Shown here in pieces: positions 34,728-43,079 of a stretch of DNA of 64,000 nt. Below the pieces are notes generated by a model. That model had not been told where the DNA came from, did no database searches, and worked only from the letters and a program-made list of their open reading frames with translations. Numbering within the stretch: position 1 is the stretch's first letter; each line of letters opens with the position of its first letter. The position numbers were made by a program, and so were the translations under genes. Origin of the DNA: a bacterium (lineage in GTDB: Bacteria > Desulfobacterota > Deferrisomatia > Deferrisomatales > Deferrisomataceae); assembly GCA_027021615.1 (NCBI GenBank), contig JALUTY010000114.1, forward strand, positions 1 to 64,000. The letters run 5' to 3'.

Positions 34728-37379
34728 ATGGTCTCGGTCATCGTGCCCACCCGGAACGAGCGCGAGAACATCGAGGAGCTTCTCGGGCGGACCTTGGCGG
34801 CCCTCCCGGCCGTGGCCGAGCCCTCCGAGGTGGTCGTGGTGGACGACGACTCCCCCGACGGCACCGCCGCCGAGGCCCTGCGGGTGGCGGAGGCCCTGGG
34901 GGCCGGGGAGCGGGTGAGGGTGATCGTCCGGCGGGGCGACCGGGGCCTGGCCCGGGCGGTGGCCCGGGGGATCCGGGAGGCCCGGGGCGACCTGCTGGTG
35001 ATCATGGACGCCGACCTCTCCCACCCTCCGGAGCTCCTGCCCCGGCTGGTGGCCGAGGTCCGCCGGGGCGGCTCGGACTTCGCTGTGGCCAGCCGCCGCG
35101 TGCCCGGGGGAGGGGCCGCCGGGTGGCCCCTGGGGCGCCGGGCCGTGTCGTGGGCGGCCGGGCTCGCGGCCCGCCCCCTGGTTCCGGTGCGCGACACCAC
35201 CTCGGGGTTCATGGCGTTTCGCCGGTCGCGCCTCGACGGCGTGCCCCTGGCGCCCCGGGGCTACAAGATCGTCCTGGAGATCCTGGCCCGCACGGGCGCC
35301 CGGCGGGTCGCGGAGGTCCCGTTCGTGTTCCGGGACCGACACCGGGGCACGAGCAAGCTCTCCGGGCGGGTGGCCGGCGCGTACCTCGTGCAGCTCGCCG
35401 GCCTTTACCGCCACCGCTTCCCCACGGCGGTGCGCTACCTCCAGTTCTGCCTGGTCGGCGTGGCCGGGGTGGGGCTGGACTGGGCCGTGTTCCACGCCCT
35501 GTACCGGGGCGCCGGGCTCGACCGGTTGGGCGCGGCCGCCGGGGGGCTCGCCGCCCAGGCCCTGTCGTTCCTCGCCGCCGTGGGGGTCAACTTCGCCCTG
35601 AACGCGGCCTGGACCTTCCGCGATCGCCGGGAGGGCGCGCGCTTCGGCGCCTTTCTCGCCGTGTGCGCCGGGGGCCTGGCCCTGCGGTCCGTGGCCTTCG
35701 CGGCCGTGGTGCAGGCCTTGCCCGGCCCGGGGGGGGCCGGGCCGGGCCTTCCCGTGGCGCGCCTGGCCCTGGTCGCCGGCATCGTGGTGGCCAGCGCCTG
35801 GAACTTCGCGGGCAGCATCCGCTGGGCCTTCCGGGCCGGCCCCCGGCCTCCCCGCAGCCCCGGGGGCCCTGAGAATCCGGACCGCCGGGCCCTGGCCCTG
35901 GTGCTGGGGCTGCTGCTCGTCCGGCTGGCCTTCGCGGCCGTGATCCCCCTGTCCGGGGACGAGGCCTACTACTGGCAGTGGTCCCGGCACCTCGCCTGGG
36001 GCTACTACGACCACCCCCCGATGATCGCCTACCTCATCGCCGGGGGGGTGCGCCTGGCCGGGGACACCCCCCTCGGCGTGCGCCTGGGCGCCGTGGTGCT
36101 CTCCTCGGCGGCCGGCTGGCTCCTCTACGTGCTGGCGCGGGACCTCTGGGGCTCGGCGCGGGCCGGTCTGTGGGCCGTGGGGGCCGCGAGCGCGGCGCCC
36201 CTGCTGGCCGCTGGGGCCCTGATCGCCACGCCGGACACGCCCCTAGTCTTCTTCTGGACGGCGTCGATCGCCCTCGCCCTGGGGGCCCTCCGCTCCGGCC
36301 GGCCCCGCGACTGGGCCCTTGCCGGCGCGGCCGTGGGCCTGGGGCTCCTGAGCAAGCACCCCATGGTGCTGCTTCCCCCGGCCCTCCTGGCGGGGCTGGC
36401 CGCGTCGCCCCGGGGGCGCAGGGCCCTTCGGGGCCCCGGCCCCTGGATCGCCGCCGGGGTGGCGGTGCTGGTGAGCCTGCCCCTGCTCCTGTGGTACCTC
36501 GGCCAGGGGGGCGCGCCGGTGCTGTACCAGCTCCGCCACGGCCTGGGCCCGGCCGCCGGCGCCCCGAAGGCGGCCACCGGGGTGCGCACCTTCGCCAGGT
36601 TTCTGGCCGGCCAGGCCGGCGTGGTCACCCCGTTGCTCTTCGGCGTGCTGGTGTGGGCCGTGTGGTGGAGCGCCCGGGCGTGGAGGCAAGGCCTCCCGGG
36701 CCGGGAGGAGGCCGGGCCCGCCGTGCCCCTGCTCCTCTGCTCTGCCCTCCTCCCGTTCCTCGTGTTCGCCGCGGCCAGCTGGCTTGCCCGGAGCGAGCCC
36801 AACTGGGCTGCCCCCGCCTACCCGGCGGCGTTCGTCCTGCTGGGGGGCGGGCTCGACCGGCTCTCCCGCCGCCCGTCCCGCCGGGCCCGGGCCCTGGCCT
36901 GGGCGGCCCTGTCGACCGCAGCCCTGGTCACGGCGGCCGCCCAGGTGGAGCTGGCCGCGGCCGTGCTGCCCCTGCGGGCGGGGCCCGTGCGGAAGCTCCA
37001 CGACCGGTCCGGGGTCATGGCCTGGGCCCAGCGGCTCCGGCAGCAGGTCGATCCCGGGGCGCCGGTCCTGGCGTCGGGCTACCGCCTGGCCAGCCTCCTG
37101 GCCTTCCACCTCCCGGACCACCCCGAGACCGACTCCCCCTTCGAGACGGGCTCCGGGAGCGCGTACCTGGCCTGGCGCACCCCCCGGCGCGGGGGGCACA
37201 GCGCCTGGTTCTTCACCCCGGACGCCTCCCCCGACGAGCCCGAGCGCCTGTTCACCCGGTACGAGCTTGTCGGCGCCCGAGACGACGTGCGCAGGGGGGT
37301 GCGGCTCGAGACCCTCCGGGCCTACTACGGCCGGCTCCGACCCGGGCCGGGGGAAGCGGTGGCGGAGGCCCGGCAATGA
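34728..37379 (+). CDS. Fusion protein: GT2 polyprenol-phosphate glycosyltransferase, GtrA domain and GT39/ArnT-like transferase
   Basis: The 883-residue protein has three parts. Residues 1-230 are a dolichol-phosphate-mannose-synthase-like GT2 domain (VSVIVPTRNEREN, VVVDDDSPDGT, IMDADLSHPPELL). Residues 233-370 are a GtrA-type four-helix membrane domain (RYLQFCLVGVAGVGLDWAVF). Residues 386-883 are a multi-spanning GT39/PMT_2 transferase with the ArnT-like DEAYYWQWSRHLAWGYYDHP motif carrying the catalytic Asp-Glu. The parts would make a polyprenyl-phosphate sugar, move it across the inner membrane and transfer it in the periplasm. I chose the ATG at 34728, directly before the GT2 motif. The acceptor is unknown; lipid A is one option. 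Confidence 0.88.
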   Translation: MVSVIVPTRNERENIEELLGRTLAALPAVAEPSEVVVVDDDSPDGTAAEALRVAEALGAGERVRVIVRRGDRGLARAVARGIREARGDLLVIMDADLSHPPELLPRLVAEVRRGGSDFAVASRRVPGGGAAGWPLGRRAVSWAAGLAARPLVPVRDTTSGFMAFRRSRLDGVPLAPRGYKIVLEILARTGARRVAEVPFVFRDRHRGTSKLSGRVAGAYLVQLAGLYRHRFPTAVRYLQFCLVGVAGVGLDWAVFHALYRGAGLDRLGAAAGGLAAQALSFLAAVGVNFALNAAWTFRDRREGARFGAFLAVCAGGLALRSVAFAAVVQALPGPGGAGPGLPVARLALVAGIVVASAWNFAGSIRWAFRAGPRPPRSPGGPENPDRRALALVLGLLLVRLAFAAVIPLSGDEAYYWQWSRHLAWGYYDHPPMIAYLIAGGVRLAGDTPLGVRLGAVVLSSAAGWLLYVLARDLWGSARAGLWAVGAASAAPLLAAGALIATPDTPLVFFWTASIALALGALRSGRPRDWALAGAAVGLGLLSKHPMVLLPPALLAGLAASPRGRRALRGPGPWIAAGVAVLVSLPLLLWYLGQGGAPVLYQLRHGLGPAAGAPKAATGVRTFARFLAGQAGVVTPLLFGVLVWAVWWSARAWRQGLPGREEAGPAVPLLLCSALLPFLVFAAASWLARSEPNWAAPAYPAAFVLLGGGLDRLSRRPSRRARALAWAALSTAALVTAAAQVELAAAVLPLRAGPVRKLHDRSGVMAWAQRLRQQVDPGAPVLASGYRLASLLAFHLPDHPETDSPFETGSGSAYLAWRTPRRGGHSAWFFTPDASPDEPERLFTRYELVGARDDVRRGVRLETLRAYYGRLRPGPGEAVAEARQ

Positions 37380-38908
37380 GGCCCTGGCGTGCGCCGGGCC
37401 CCGCGGCGCGGCGGGCATGGGTGTGGATCGGCCTATGTGCCCTGACGCTCGTCTCATTCCTCCCGGCCGATCCCCAGGGGCCCTTCGACGCCCGCGACGG
37501 GTCCCCGGTGCCCGGGGTCCACCTGGAGATGCCCCTGTCCGCCGTCCTGGCGGAGCCCCTGGCCGCCCCGGTCCACGTGCTGGCCGGGGCCCCCGACTTC
37601 CGCCGGGCCGGCATCGCGACCCTCCTGTGGGCGGCGCTGGGGGCGGCCGGGCTCCGGCTCGTTCGGAACCGGGGCACGAGGGGGGGGCGCAGGGTCCTGG
37701 GGGCTGCCGGGGCTGGGCTCGCCGCCGCGGGGGTCCTGGCGGCGTGGCTGGGGTTCGGCGTGGCGGTGCGCCTGCCCGGGTGGCGCCTGGTGTGCGACGA
37801 CCCGGCCTGGATCGTCGCGGACCTCCAGACCCACACCTACGGCTCCCACGACGGGCTCGTCTCCGGGGCCGCCAACCTGGCGGCCCACGCCGCCTCCGGG
37901 TACGACGTGGTGGCCGTCACCGAGCACAAGCGCCCCGACGGCGCTTTTGCGGCGCTCCGCGCGAGCCGGTCGGGCGCCCGGCCTGGTCCGGGCGCGATCT
38001 CCGGGGTGGAGGTGCGAAGCCCCCGGGGCCCCTACCTCCTGGGGATCGGGCTGCGTCCCGGCATCGGCCTGCCCGGCCGCAACGGCCGCCGCGACCCCAC
38101 GTTCGAGCGTCGCTTCGTCCGGGCGGTACACCGGGACCACGGCGGCGCCGTGATCGCCCTCTCGTACCGGCTCTCCCCGGCCGACGTGGGCCGCCTGGCC
38201 TCCCTGGGGGTCGACGCGTTCGAGATCGCCAACCAGGGGCACCCGGCGCTGCGACCCGAGGTGCGGGGGGCCCTGCTGGCGGCGTCCCGGGACCGGGGCA
38301 TCCCCCTGGTGGCCTCCACCGACTGGCACGGGTGGGGCGGGCTGTTGCGCACCTGGACCTTGGTGCGGCTGCCCCGGCCCGGGGGGGAGCGGGCCGGGGG
38401 GCTCCTCCGACTCCTGCGCCGGCACCGCCGGGACGCCTTCGTCCCCGTGGTCGCCGGGGCCGTCAGCAGGCCGGGGTGGCTCCGCACCCTGACCGCACCC
38501 CTCACCGAGACGGTGCGCTACGTCCTGGAGCTCTCCCCCCTCCGGGTCCTGGTCTGGTGGGCCTGGGCAGGGACCGTGACCCTGCTGGCGGCCGGGCTGG
38601 AGCGAAGGGGGGCCCGGCCCGGCCGCTGCCTGCTCGGGCTCTCGCTGTGGGTGTTCGCCGCCGGGCTCGGGTACCGGGGGGCCCGGTGGCTCGCCGCCTG
38701 GGCCGCCGGAGCGACCGCCTCCTCGTTCCCCGCCGGGGTCGGGGTCGCTACGACCGGTCTGGCCCTGGCGTGCACTGCCGCGGGCGCTGGCCTCGTCCTT
38801 CCGGAGCTCAGGGCCCTCCACCGGAGCCGGGGGGGCCGCCCCGCAGCCGGGCACGCCCCCGAGCTCCTGGCCCCGGCCGTGGCAGAGGACGCACGAGCAC
38901 CCGGGTGA
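37376..38908 (+). CDS. Membrane protein with PHP phosphoesterase domain
   Basis: The 510-residue product overlaps the upstream gene by four bases (ATGA), so the two are translationally coupled. About three hydrophobic segments fill residues 15-140. A PHP metal-dependent hydrolase domain follows (about 146-345) with VADLQTHTYGSHDG, VVAVTEHKRPDG, GVEVRSPRG and STDWHGWG. Further membrane segments lie at about 390-490. The first motif has Gln where PHP enzymes usually have His (DLHTH). The domain probably faces the periplasm or cytosol face next to the membrane. Function is unknown; coupling suggests work on the glycolipid made by the upstream fusion. Confidence 0.75.
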   Translation: MRPWRAPGPAARRAWVWIGLCALTLVSFLPADPQGPFDARDGSPVPGVHLEMPLSAVLAEPLAAPVHVLAGAPDFRRAGIATLLWAALGAAGLRLVRNRGTRGGRRVLGAAGAGLAAAGVLAAWLGFGVAVRLPGWRLVCDDPAWIVADLQTHTYGSHDGLVSGAANLAAHAASGYDVVAVTEHKRPDGAFAALRASRSGARPGPGAISGVEVRSPRGPYLLGIGLRPGIGLPGRNGRRDPTFERRFVRAVHRDHGGAVIALSYRLSPADVGRLASLGVDAFEIANQGHPALRPEVRGALLAASRDRGIPLVASTDWHGWGGLLRTWTLVRLPRPGGERAGGLLRLLRRHRRDAFVPVVAGAVSRPGWLRTLTAPLTETVRYVLELSPLRVLVWWAWAGTVTLLAAGLERRGARPGRCLLGLSLWVFAAGLGYRGARWLAAWAAGATASSFPAGVGVATTGLALACTAAGAGLVLPELRALHRSRGGRPAAGHAPELLAPAVAEDARAPG

Positions 38909-39173
38909 TCAAGGCCGGCCCGGGGGCCGCGGGCTCTGCTCGGCCTTGGACCTGCCACTCACCGCCGTGGCTGAGGACACACAGGCGTTCGTATGACGAG
39001 GCCAGGTCCACCCCGCCCTGCTGGGCCTTCAGGGGGATTGGGAAGTTGCCGAAAAGGCAGTTTGAGACCTCGTCGGATCGTACTCCGAGGCCGCGGTGAG
39101 CCAAGGGGCCACACCCGGTGCTCCGGTCGGCCCCTTGCCCCCCGACCCGGGGGAGGGAAACGCGCCTGCCTAA

Positions 39174-39351
39174 CCCGCACTATTCATGAAGCCTTCTACT
39201 GCAACCGCCGATTGCACGCCTTCTCGGGGCGTGCTCGCGCCTCGGGGTTCGATGTACCGTCCAGTACGCCTGCGCCCCTCGTGCGCTCGTGCTTGCCCCG
39301 ATCTGACGCACACTCGACGGTTTCGCGACGAACGCTCATGAATAGTGCGGG
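39174..39351. mobile_element. 178-bp MITE, copy 2, with CTAA target duplication
   Basis: The ends CCCGCACTATTCATGA (39174-39189) and TCATGAATAGTGCGGG (39336-39351) are perfect inverted repeats of 16 bases. CTAA flanks both sides (39170-39173 and 39352-39355), the complement of the TTAG seen at copy 1, in keeping with the opposite orientation. About 93 percent of positions match copy 1. The preceding 38909-39169 holds no gene I can support. Confidence 0.88.
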
Positions 39352-39354
39352 CTA

Positions 39355-39377
39355 ACCTGGATGAATGACATCCAGGT
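39355..39377. other. Perfect 9-bp stem-loop before the hemerythrin gene
   Basis: ACCTGGATG (39355-39363) and CATCCAGGT (39369-39377) form a perfect stem with a five-base loop, immediately next to the MITE end and 50 bases before the hemerythrin start. No T tract follows, so it is not a typical terminator. It could be a regulatory hairpin or a scar of insertion. Confidence 0.5.
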
Positions 39378-39427
39378 AGGAGAGAGCGGCTTGAGTGTTA
39401 AGGCAAGAAAGAAAGGGGCTTCAAGAC

Positions 39428-39829
39428 ATGCTTTACATCGTATGGGCAGAAAAAAACCACCTGGGAATTCCTATCATAGACGAACAGCACCGAGGGGTGG
39501 TGTCAACCATTAACTCGCTACACTACTTTACCTGGCACGGAGAGGGGGTAAAAGCCATAAAACCAACGCTGGGCATGCTAGAACAGTATACGTTTGTTCA
39601 TTTCGAGACCGAAGAAGAGCTGATGAGAAAAGCAGGCTATCCATATTTTAAGGACCATGAATTGCTACATAAGAAGCTCATGGCAAGAACGGTGGAGATC
39701 GCTCGCCAGTCCGTTTCTTGGAAGGATTCTGAGATAGTGCTGTCGTTTCTGAAGGAGTGGTGGTTGAGGCACATCAATATAGAAGACAGAAAGTATGCGC
39801 CACACGTAAGAACTCATCTGGGGATCTGA
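39428..39829 (+). CDS. Bacteriohemerythrin
   Basis: The 133-residue four-helix protein carries the ligands of a non-haem diiron site: His in IPIIDEQHRG, HFETEEE (His and Glu), HELLHKK (two His) and WLRHINIED (His and Asp). Such proteins bind oxygen and act in oxygen sensing or delivery. The ATG at 39428 has AAAGGGG about nine bases upstream. The gene is distinctly richer in A and T than its neighbours and lies next to a MITE, both signs of recent acquisition. Confidence 0.92.
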   Translation: MLYIVWAEKNHLGIPIIDEQHRGVVSTINSLHYFTWHGEGVKAIKPTLGMLEQYTFVHFETEEELMRKAGYPYFKDHELLHKKLMARTVEIARQSVSWKDSEIVLSFLKEWWLRHINIEDRKYAPHVRTHLGI

Positions 39830-40004
39830 CGACCGCGCGCTGGCCGCTGTCCCGTGGGAAGCTTGGGGGGGCTTGAACGGAGACCGGTCCGGCCAGGGAG
39901 CTCTCGGGCGTGAGAGCCGGCGGGCGGCTGGTACCGAGTTGCCCTTGGATGTGACGCCGGTTCGGCGTCGAGGGCGTGAACCTCGCTCCCGGCCGGCCAC
40001 GGCC

Positions 40005-40874
40005 CTACCGGCCCCGGCGCTCCGACAGGTAGCGGTAGGCCTCGTCCGTGGACATGCCGGTGAGCCGGGCCAGCTCCCGAGCCGCCCGGCGGGGGGGAAG
40101 GCCCAGGGCCTCCACCCGGGCGGCCGCCTCTGCCTCGCTGATCTCCGGAGGACGCCGGGAGTCCCTTCCCCGAACCCCCCAGCACACCTCGCCCCGGACC
40201 CGGTCCCGCCGTTCCAGATCCCCCCGGATCCGAGAGATCGTGCCCCACAGGAACTCCTCGTGAGGCTTCGTCATCTCCCGGGCCAGGGCGGCCTCCCGGT
40301 CTCCAAACTCCGCCAGCGCGTCGTCCAGGGCGGCCAGGATGCGGTGGGGCGACTCGTAGAACACCAGGGTCTCGGTGCGATCCCGGAGCTCCCGGAAGAA
40401 CGCCCGGCGCCGGGCCGCCCGCTTGGGCGGGAAGCCGTGGAACGAGAAGGCATGGGTGGGTAGCCCCGACGCGCTCAGGAAGGCGGCCACCGCGCTGGGC
40501 CCAGGCACCGGCACCACCCGGTGGCCGCTTTGGCGGGCGAGCCGCACCAGGTCGAACCCCGGGTCGCTGATGCCCGGGGTTCCGGCCTCGGACACCAGCG
40601 CGATCTGCTCCCCCCGTTCGAGCCGGCCGAGCAGCTGGCGGGCCCGGGCCTTCTCGTTCCAGTCATGGTACGAGATCAGGGGCTTCCTCAACCCGTGCCG
40701 GGCCAGCAGCCGGGCCGCGGTGCGGGTGTCCTCCGCTGCCACGCAGTCCACCTCGGCCATCACCCGCAGGGCCCGGCGGGTGATGTCGTCGGGGTTACCC
40801 AGCGGCACGGCCACCACGTACAGGCAGCCCTCAGCCGCCGTGGGGGTCGATTCGGGGTACCGGCTCTCGTCCAT
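40005..40874 (-). CDS. rsmI: 16S rRNA 2'-O-ribose C1402 methyltransferase
   Basis: The 289-residue enzyme has the tetrapyrrole-methylase fold of RsmI: LYVVAVPLGNPDDITRRAL, VAAEDTRTAARLL, ISYHDWNEKAR, VSEAGTPGISDPGF and FYESPHRI. It methylates the ribose of C1402 in the ribosomal decoding centre using S-adenosylmethionine. The ATG at 40874 is preferred over a GTG ten codons upstream, though neither has a strong ribosome binding site. Confidence 0.95.
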   Translation of the reverse strand: MDESRYPESTPTAAEGCLYVVAVPLGNPDDITRRALRVMAEVDCVAAEDTRTAARLLARHGLRKPLISYHDWNEKARARQLLGRLERGEQIALVSEAGTPGISDPGFDLVRLARQSGHRVVPVPGPSAVAAFLSASGLPTHAFSFHGFPPKRAARRRAFFRELRDRTETLVFYESPHRILAALDDALAEFGDREAALAREMTKPHEEFLWGTISRIRGDLERRDRVRGEVCWGVRGRDSRRPPEISEAEAAARVEALGLPPRRAARELARLTGMSTDEAYRYLSERRGR

Positions 40875-41080
40875 GGTCGGTAGGTCCTTGCCAGTGACTT
40901 TCACTGGAACGCTGGGAGGCCACGCGTTCGAACCCGTACTGTACCGCCCCCATTCTCCCCGGGGAAAGCCCGTCGCTCTCCCTTCCTCCGGCCCTTCAGC
41001 CCGTGCGGTCCGGCAAGGCCCCTTGCGGGGCGGCAGGGCCTTGGGTACCTTGGCGCGCTGGGGGGCAGGGGAGGTGGGCG

Positions 41081-42619
41081 TTGCTGGCTCGGGTGTTCTC
41101 GGCAGCGGTGTTGGGGGTGGACGCGTTCCGGGTGGACGTGGAGGTCGACGTGGCCCACGGCCTTCCCTCGTTCACGGTGGTGGGCTTGCCGGACGGGGCG
41201 GTCAAGGAGAGCCGCGACCGGGTGAAGGCGGCGGTGCGCAACGCCGGATACCGGTTTCCGCCGCACCGGATCACCGTGAACCTGGCGCCGGCCGACGTGA
41301 AAAAGGAGGGAGCCGCCTTCGACCTGCCCGTGGCCCTGGCGGTGCTGGGGGCAGATCCAGACCTGAAGCTGTCCACCCCCGCCGGCATGCTGTTTTTGGG
41401 CGAGCTGGCCCTAGACGGCACGGTCCGGCCGGTGCGGGGTGTTCTGCCCATCGCGCTGGAGGCCCGCCGGCTGGGGTTCGAGGCCTTGTGTGTGCCCCGC
41501 GAGAACGCGGTGGAGGCGGCCGTGGTGCAAGGGGTCACCGTGCACCCGGCCGACTCCATTGGGCAGGTGGTGGAGGGGCTGCGCACCGGCAGGCTCCCCC
41601 GGATCGATGCCGACCCGGCAGAGGTCCTGGCGGCCCGGGGGGTCTTCGACCTGGACTTCGCCGAGGTCCGCGGTCAGGCCCACGCCAAGAGGGCCCTGGA
41701 GATCGCGGCGGCCGGCGGACACAACGTGCTGCTGGTGGGGCCGCCCGGGTCCGGCAAGACCATGCTCGCCCGCAGGCTGCCCACGATCCTTCCCGAGATG
41801 AGCTGGGACGAGTGTTTGGAGACGAGCCGGATCTACAGCGCCATGGGGGTGCGGGACGGCGGAAGTGCGTTGGTGGTCCGGCGGCCGTTTCGGGCTCCTC
41901 ACCACACCATCTCGGACGCCGGCCTGATCGGAGGGGGAACGATCCCGCGCTGCGGGGAGATCAGCCTGGCGCACAACGGGGTGCTGTTCCTGGACGAGCT
42001 GCCCGAGTTCAAGCGCCACGTGCTCGAGGTTCTGCGCCAGCCCCTGGAGGACGGCGAGGTGACCATATCGCGGGCCTCAACGACCTTGACGTTTCCGGCC
42101 CGGTTCACGCTGGTGGCGGCCATGAACCCGTGCCCGTGTGGGTACTGGGGAGACCCGTACCGGGCCTGCTCCTGCTCGCCTTCGGCCCTGCGCAAGTACC
42201 GGGCCAGGGTGAGCGGGCCCCTGCTCGATCGGTTCGACCTCCAGGTGGACGTTCCGGCGGTGCCGTTCCGGCAGATCCACGGGCAGGGGCAGCCGGGGGA
42301 GCCGTCGGCCGAGATCCGGGCCCGGGTGGCCGACGCCCGGCGCCGCCAGGCCGACCGGTTCCGAGGAATGCGCATCACCACCAACGCCGCCATGACCGCC
42401 CGGGCGGTGCGGCGGTTCGCGGCACCGGCGGACGATGCCGAACCGGTGCTCCGTCACGCGGTGGAGCGGTTGGGGCTTTCGGCCCGGGCCTACACCCGGG
42501 TGTTGAAGGTGGCTCGCACGATCGCGGATCTGGCCGGGTCGGAGCGGGTGCTCCGGGAGCACGTGCTCGAGGCGCTCCAGTTCCGCACCACGGTGAGGAG
42601 CCTGGGCGGAACCGCCTGA
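41081..42619 (+). CDS. comM: YifB/ComM-family Mg-chelatase-like AAA+ ATPase
   Basis: The 512-residue protein shows the three expected parts: an N-terminal Lon-protease-like domain (AAVLGVDAFRVDVEVDV, LPSFTVVGLPDGAVKESRDRV), the AAA+ module with Walker A GPPGSGKTML and Walker B GVLFLDELPEF, and the C-terminal Mg-chelatase domain. ComM promotes branch migration during natural transformation. A TTG start preceded by GGGGAGGTGGG is chosen because family members begin exactly there (LARVFSAAV). Length is normal. Confidence 0.93.
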   Translation: MLARVFSAAVLGVDAFRVDVEVDVAHGLPSFTVVGLPDGAVKESRDRVKAAVRNAGYRFPPHRITVNLAPADVKKEGAAFDLPVALAVLGADPDLKLSTPAGMLFLGELALDGTVRPVRGVLPIALEARRLGFEALCVPRENAVEAAVVQGVTVHPADSIGQVVEGLRTGRLPRIDADPAEVLAARGVFDLDFAEVRGQAHAKRALEIAAAGGHNVLLVGPPGSGKTMLARRLPTILPEMSWDECLETSRIYSAMGVRDGGSALVVRRPFRAPHHTISDAGLIGGGTIPRCGEISLAHNGVLFLDELPEFKRHVLEVLRQPLEDGEVTISRASTTLTFPARFTLVAAMNPCPCGYWGDPYRACSCSPSALRKYRARVSGPLLDRFDLQVDVPAVPFRQIHGQGQPGEPSAEIRARVADARRRQADRFRGMRITTNAAMTARAVRRFAAPADDAEPVLRHAVERLGLSARAYTRVLKVARTIADLAGSERVLREHVLEALQFRTTVRSLGGTA

Positions 42620-42708
42620 GCCGGGCGAGGGCGGTCTTGCCAGAATGGTGCCTGGATGCTATGTTCCCGCGGCTTTACCGGCCTCGTGGCGGGGCGGAGG
42701 AGGGAGCC

Positions 42709-43041
42709 ATGCCCAAGAGGAAGATCATCTCCACCCTGGAAGCGGTCTACGACGACGAGGGGGTCGTCTTCTACCTGGACGGGGAGCCCGTGGAGGACAT
42801 GGAGTTCTCCTGGGACGACCTGTTCGACGAGGAGCTCCGGGCCGAGGCGGCCGAGGAGCTGGCGGAGTACGTGGAGGCGGAGGACCTGGAGGACGTGGAC
42901 CACCCCGTGCAGGCGATCCTGTCCGGCATCGGAAGACTCCTGAAGACCCCCGTGGCTCGCAGGGCCTGGGAATCGTTCCGGGATGATGATGATGAGGACG
43001 AGGACCTGGACGAGGACGGGCTGGAGGACGACGAGTACTGA
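42709..43041 (+). CDS. Small acidic protein of unknown function
   Basis: A 110-residue protein with a short basic start (MPKRKIISTLEAVYDDEG) and a strongly acidic remainder, ending in a run of Asp and Glu. It has no membrane segment or known motif. GGAGGAGGG precedes the ATG. It lies between comM and the transketolase-like gene with a 38-base gap to the latter and may be cotranscribed with it. The C-terminal acidic tail suggests interaction with a basic partner; nothing more can be said. Confidence 0.65.
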   Translation: MPKRKIISTLEAVYDDEGVVFYLDGEPVEDMEFSWDDLFDEELRAEAAEELAEYVEAEDLEDVDHPVQAILSGIGRLLKTPVARRAWESFRDDDDEDEDLDEDGLEDDEY

Positions 43042-43079
43042 TTTCCGGGCCCGCGCCGCGGGATGTGAAGGAGTCGTGG

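Noticed and set aside
35978-37375. Long open frame (about 466 codons) preceding and in frame with the PHP gene
   Set aside because: It overlaps the glycosyltransferase fusion in another frame and its composition (Gly, Pro, Arg rich) is typical of antisense or shifted reading in GC-rich DNA. The PHP protein is better started at 37376.
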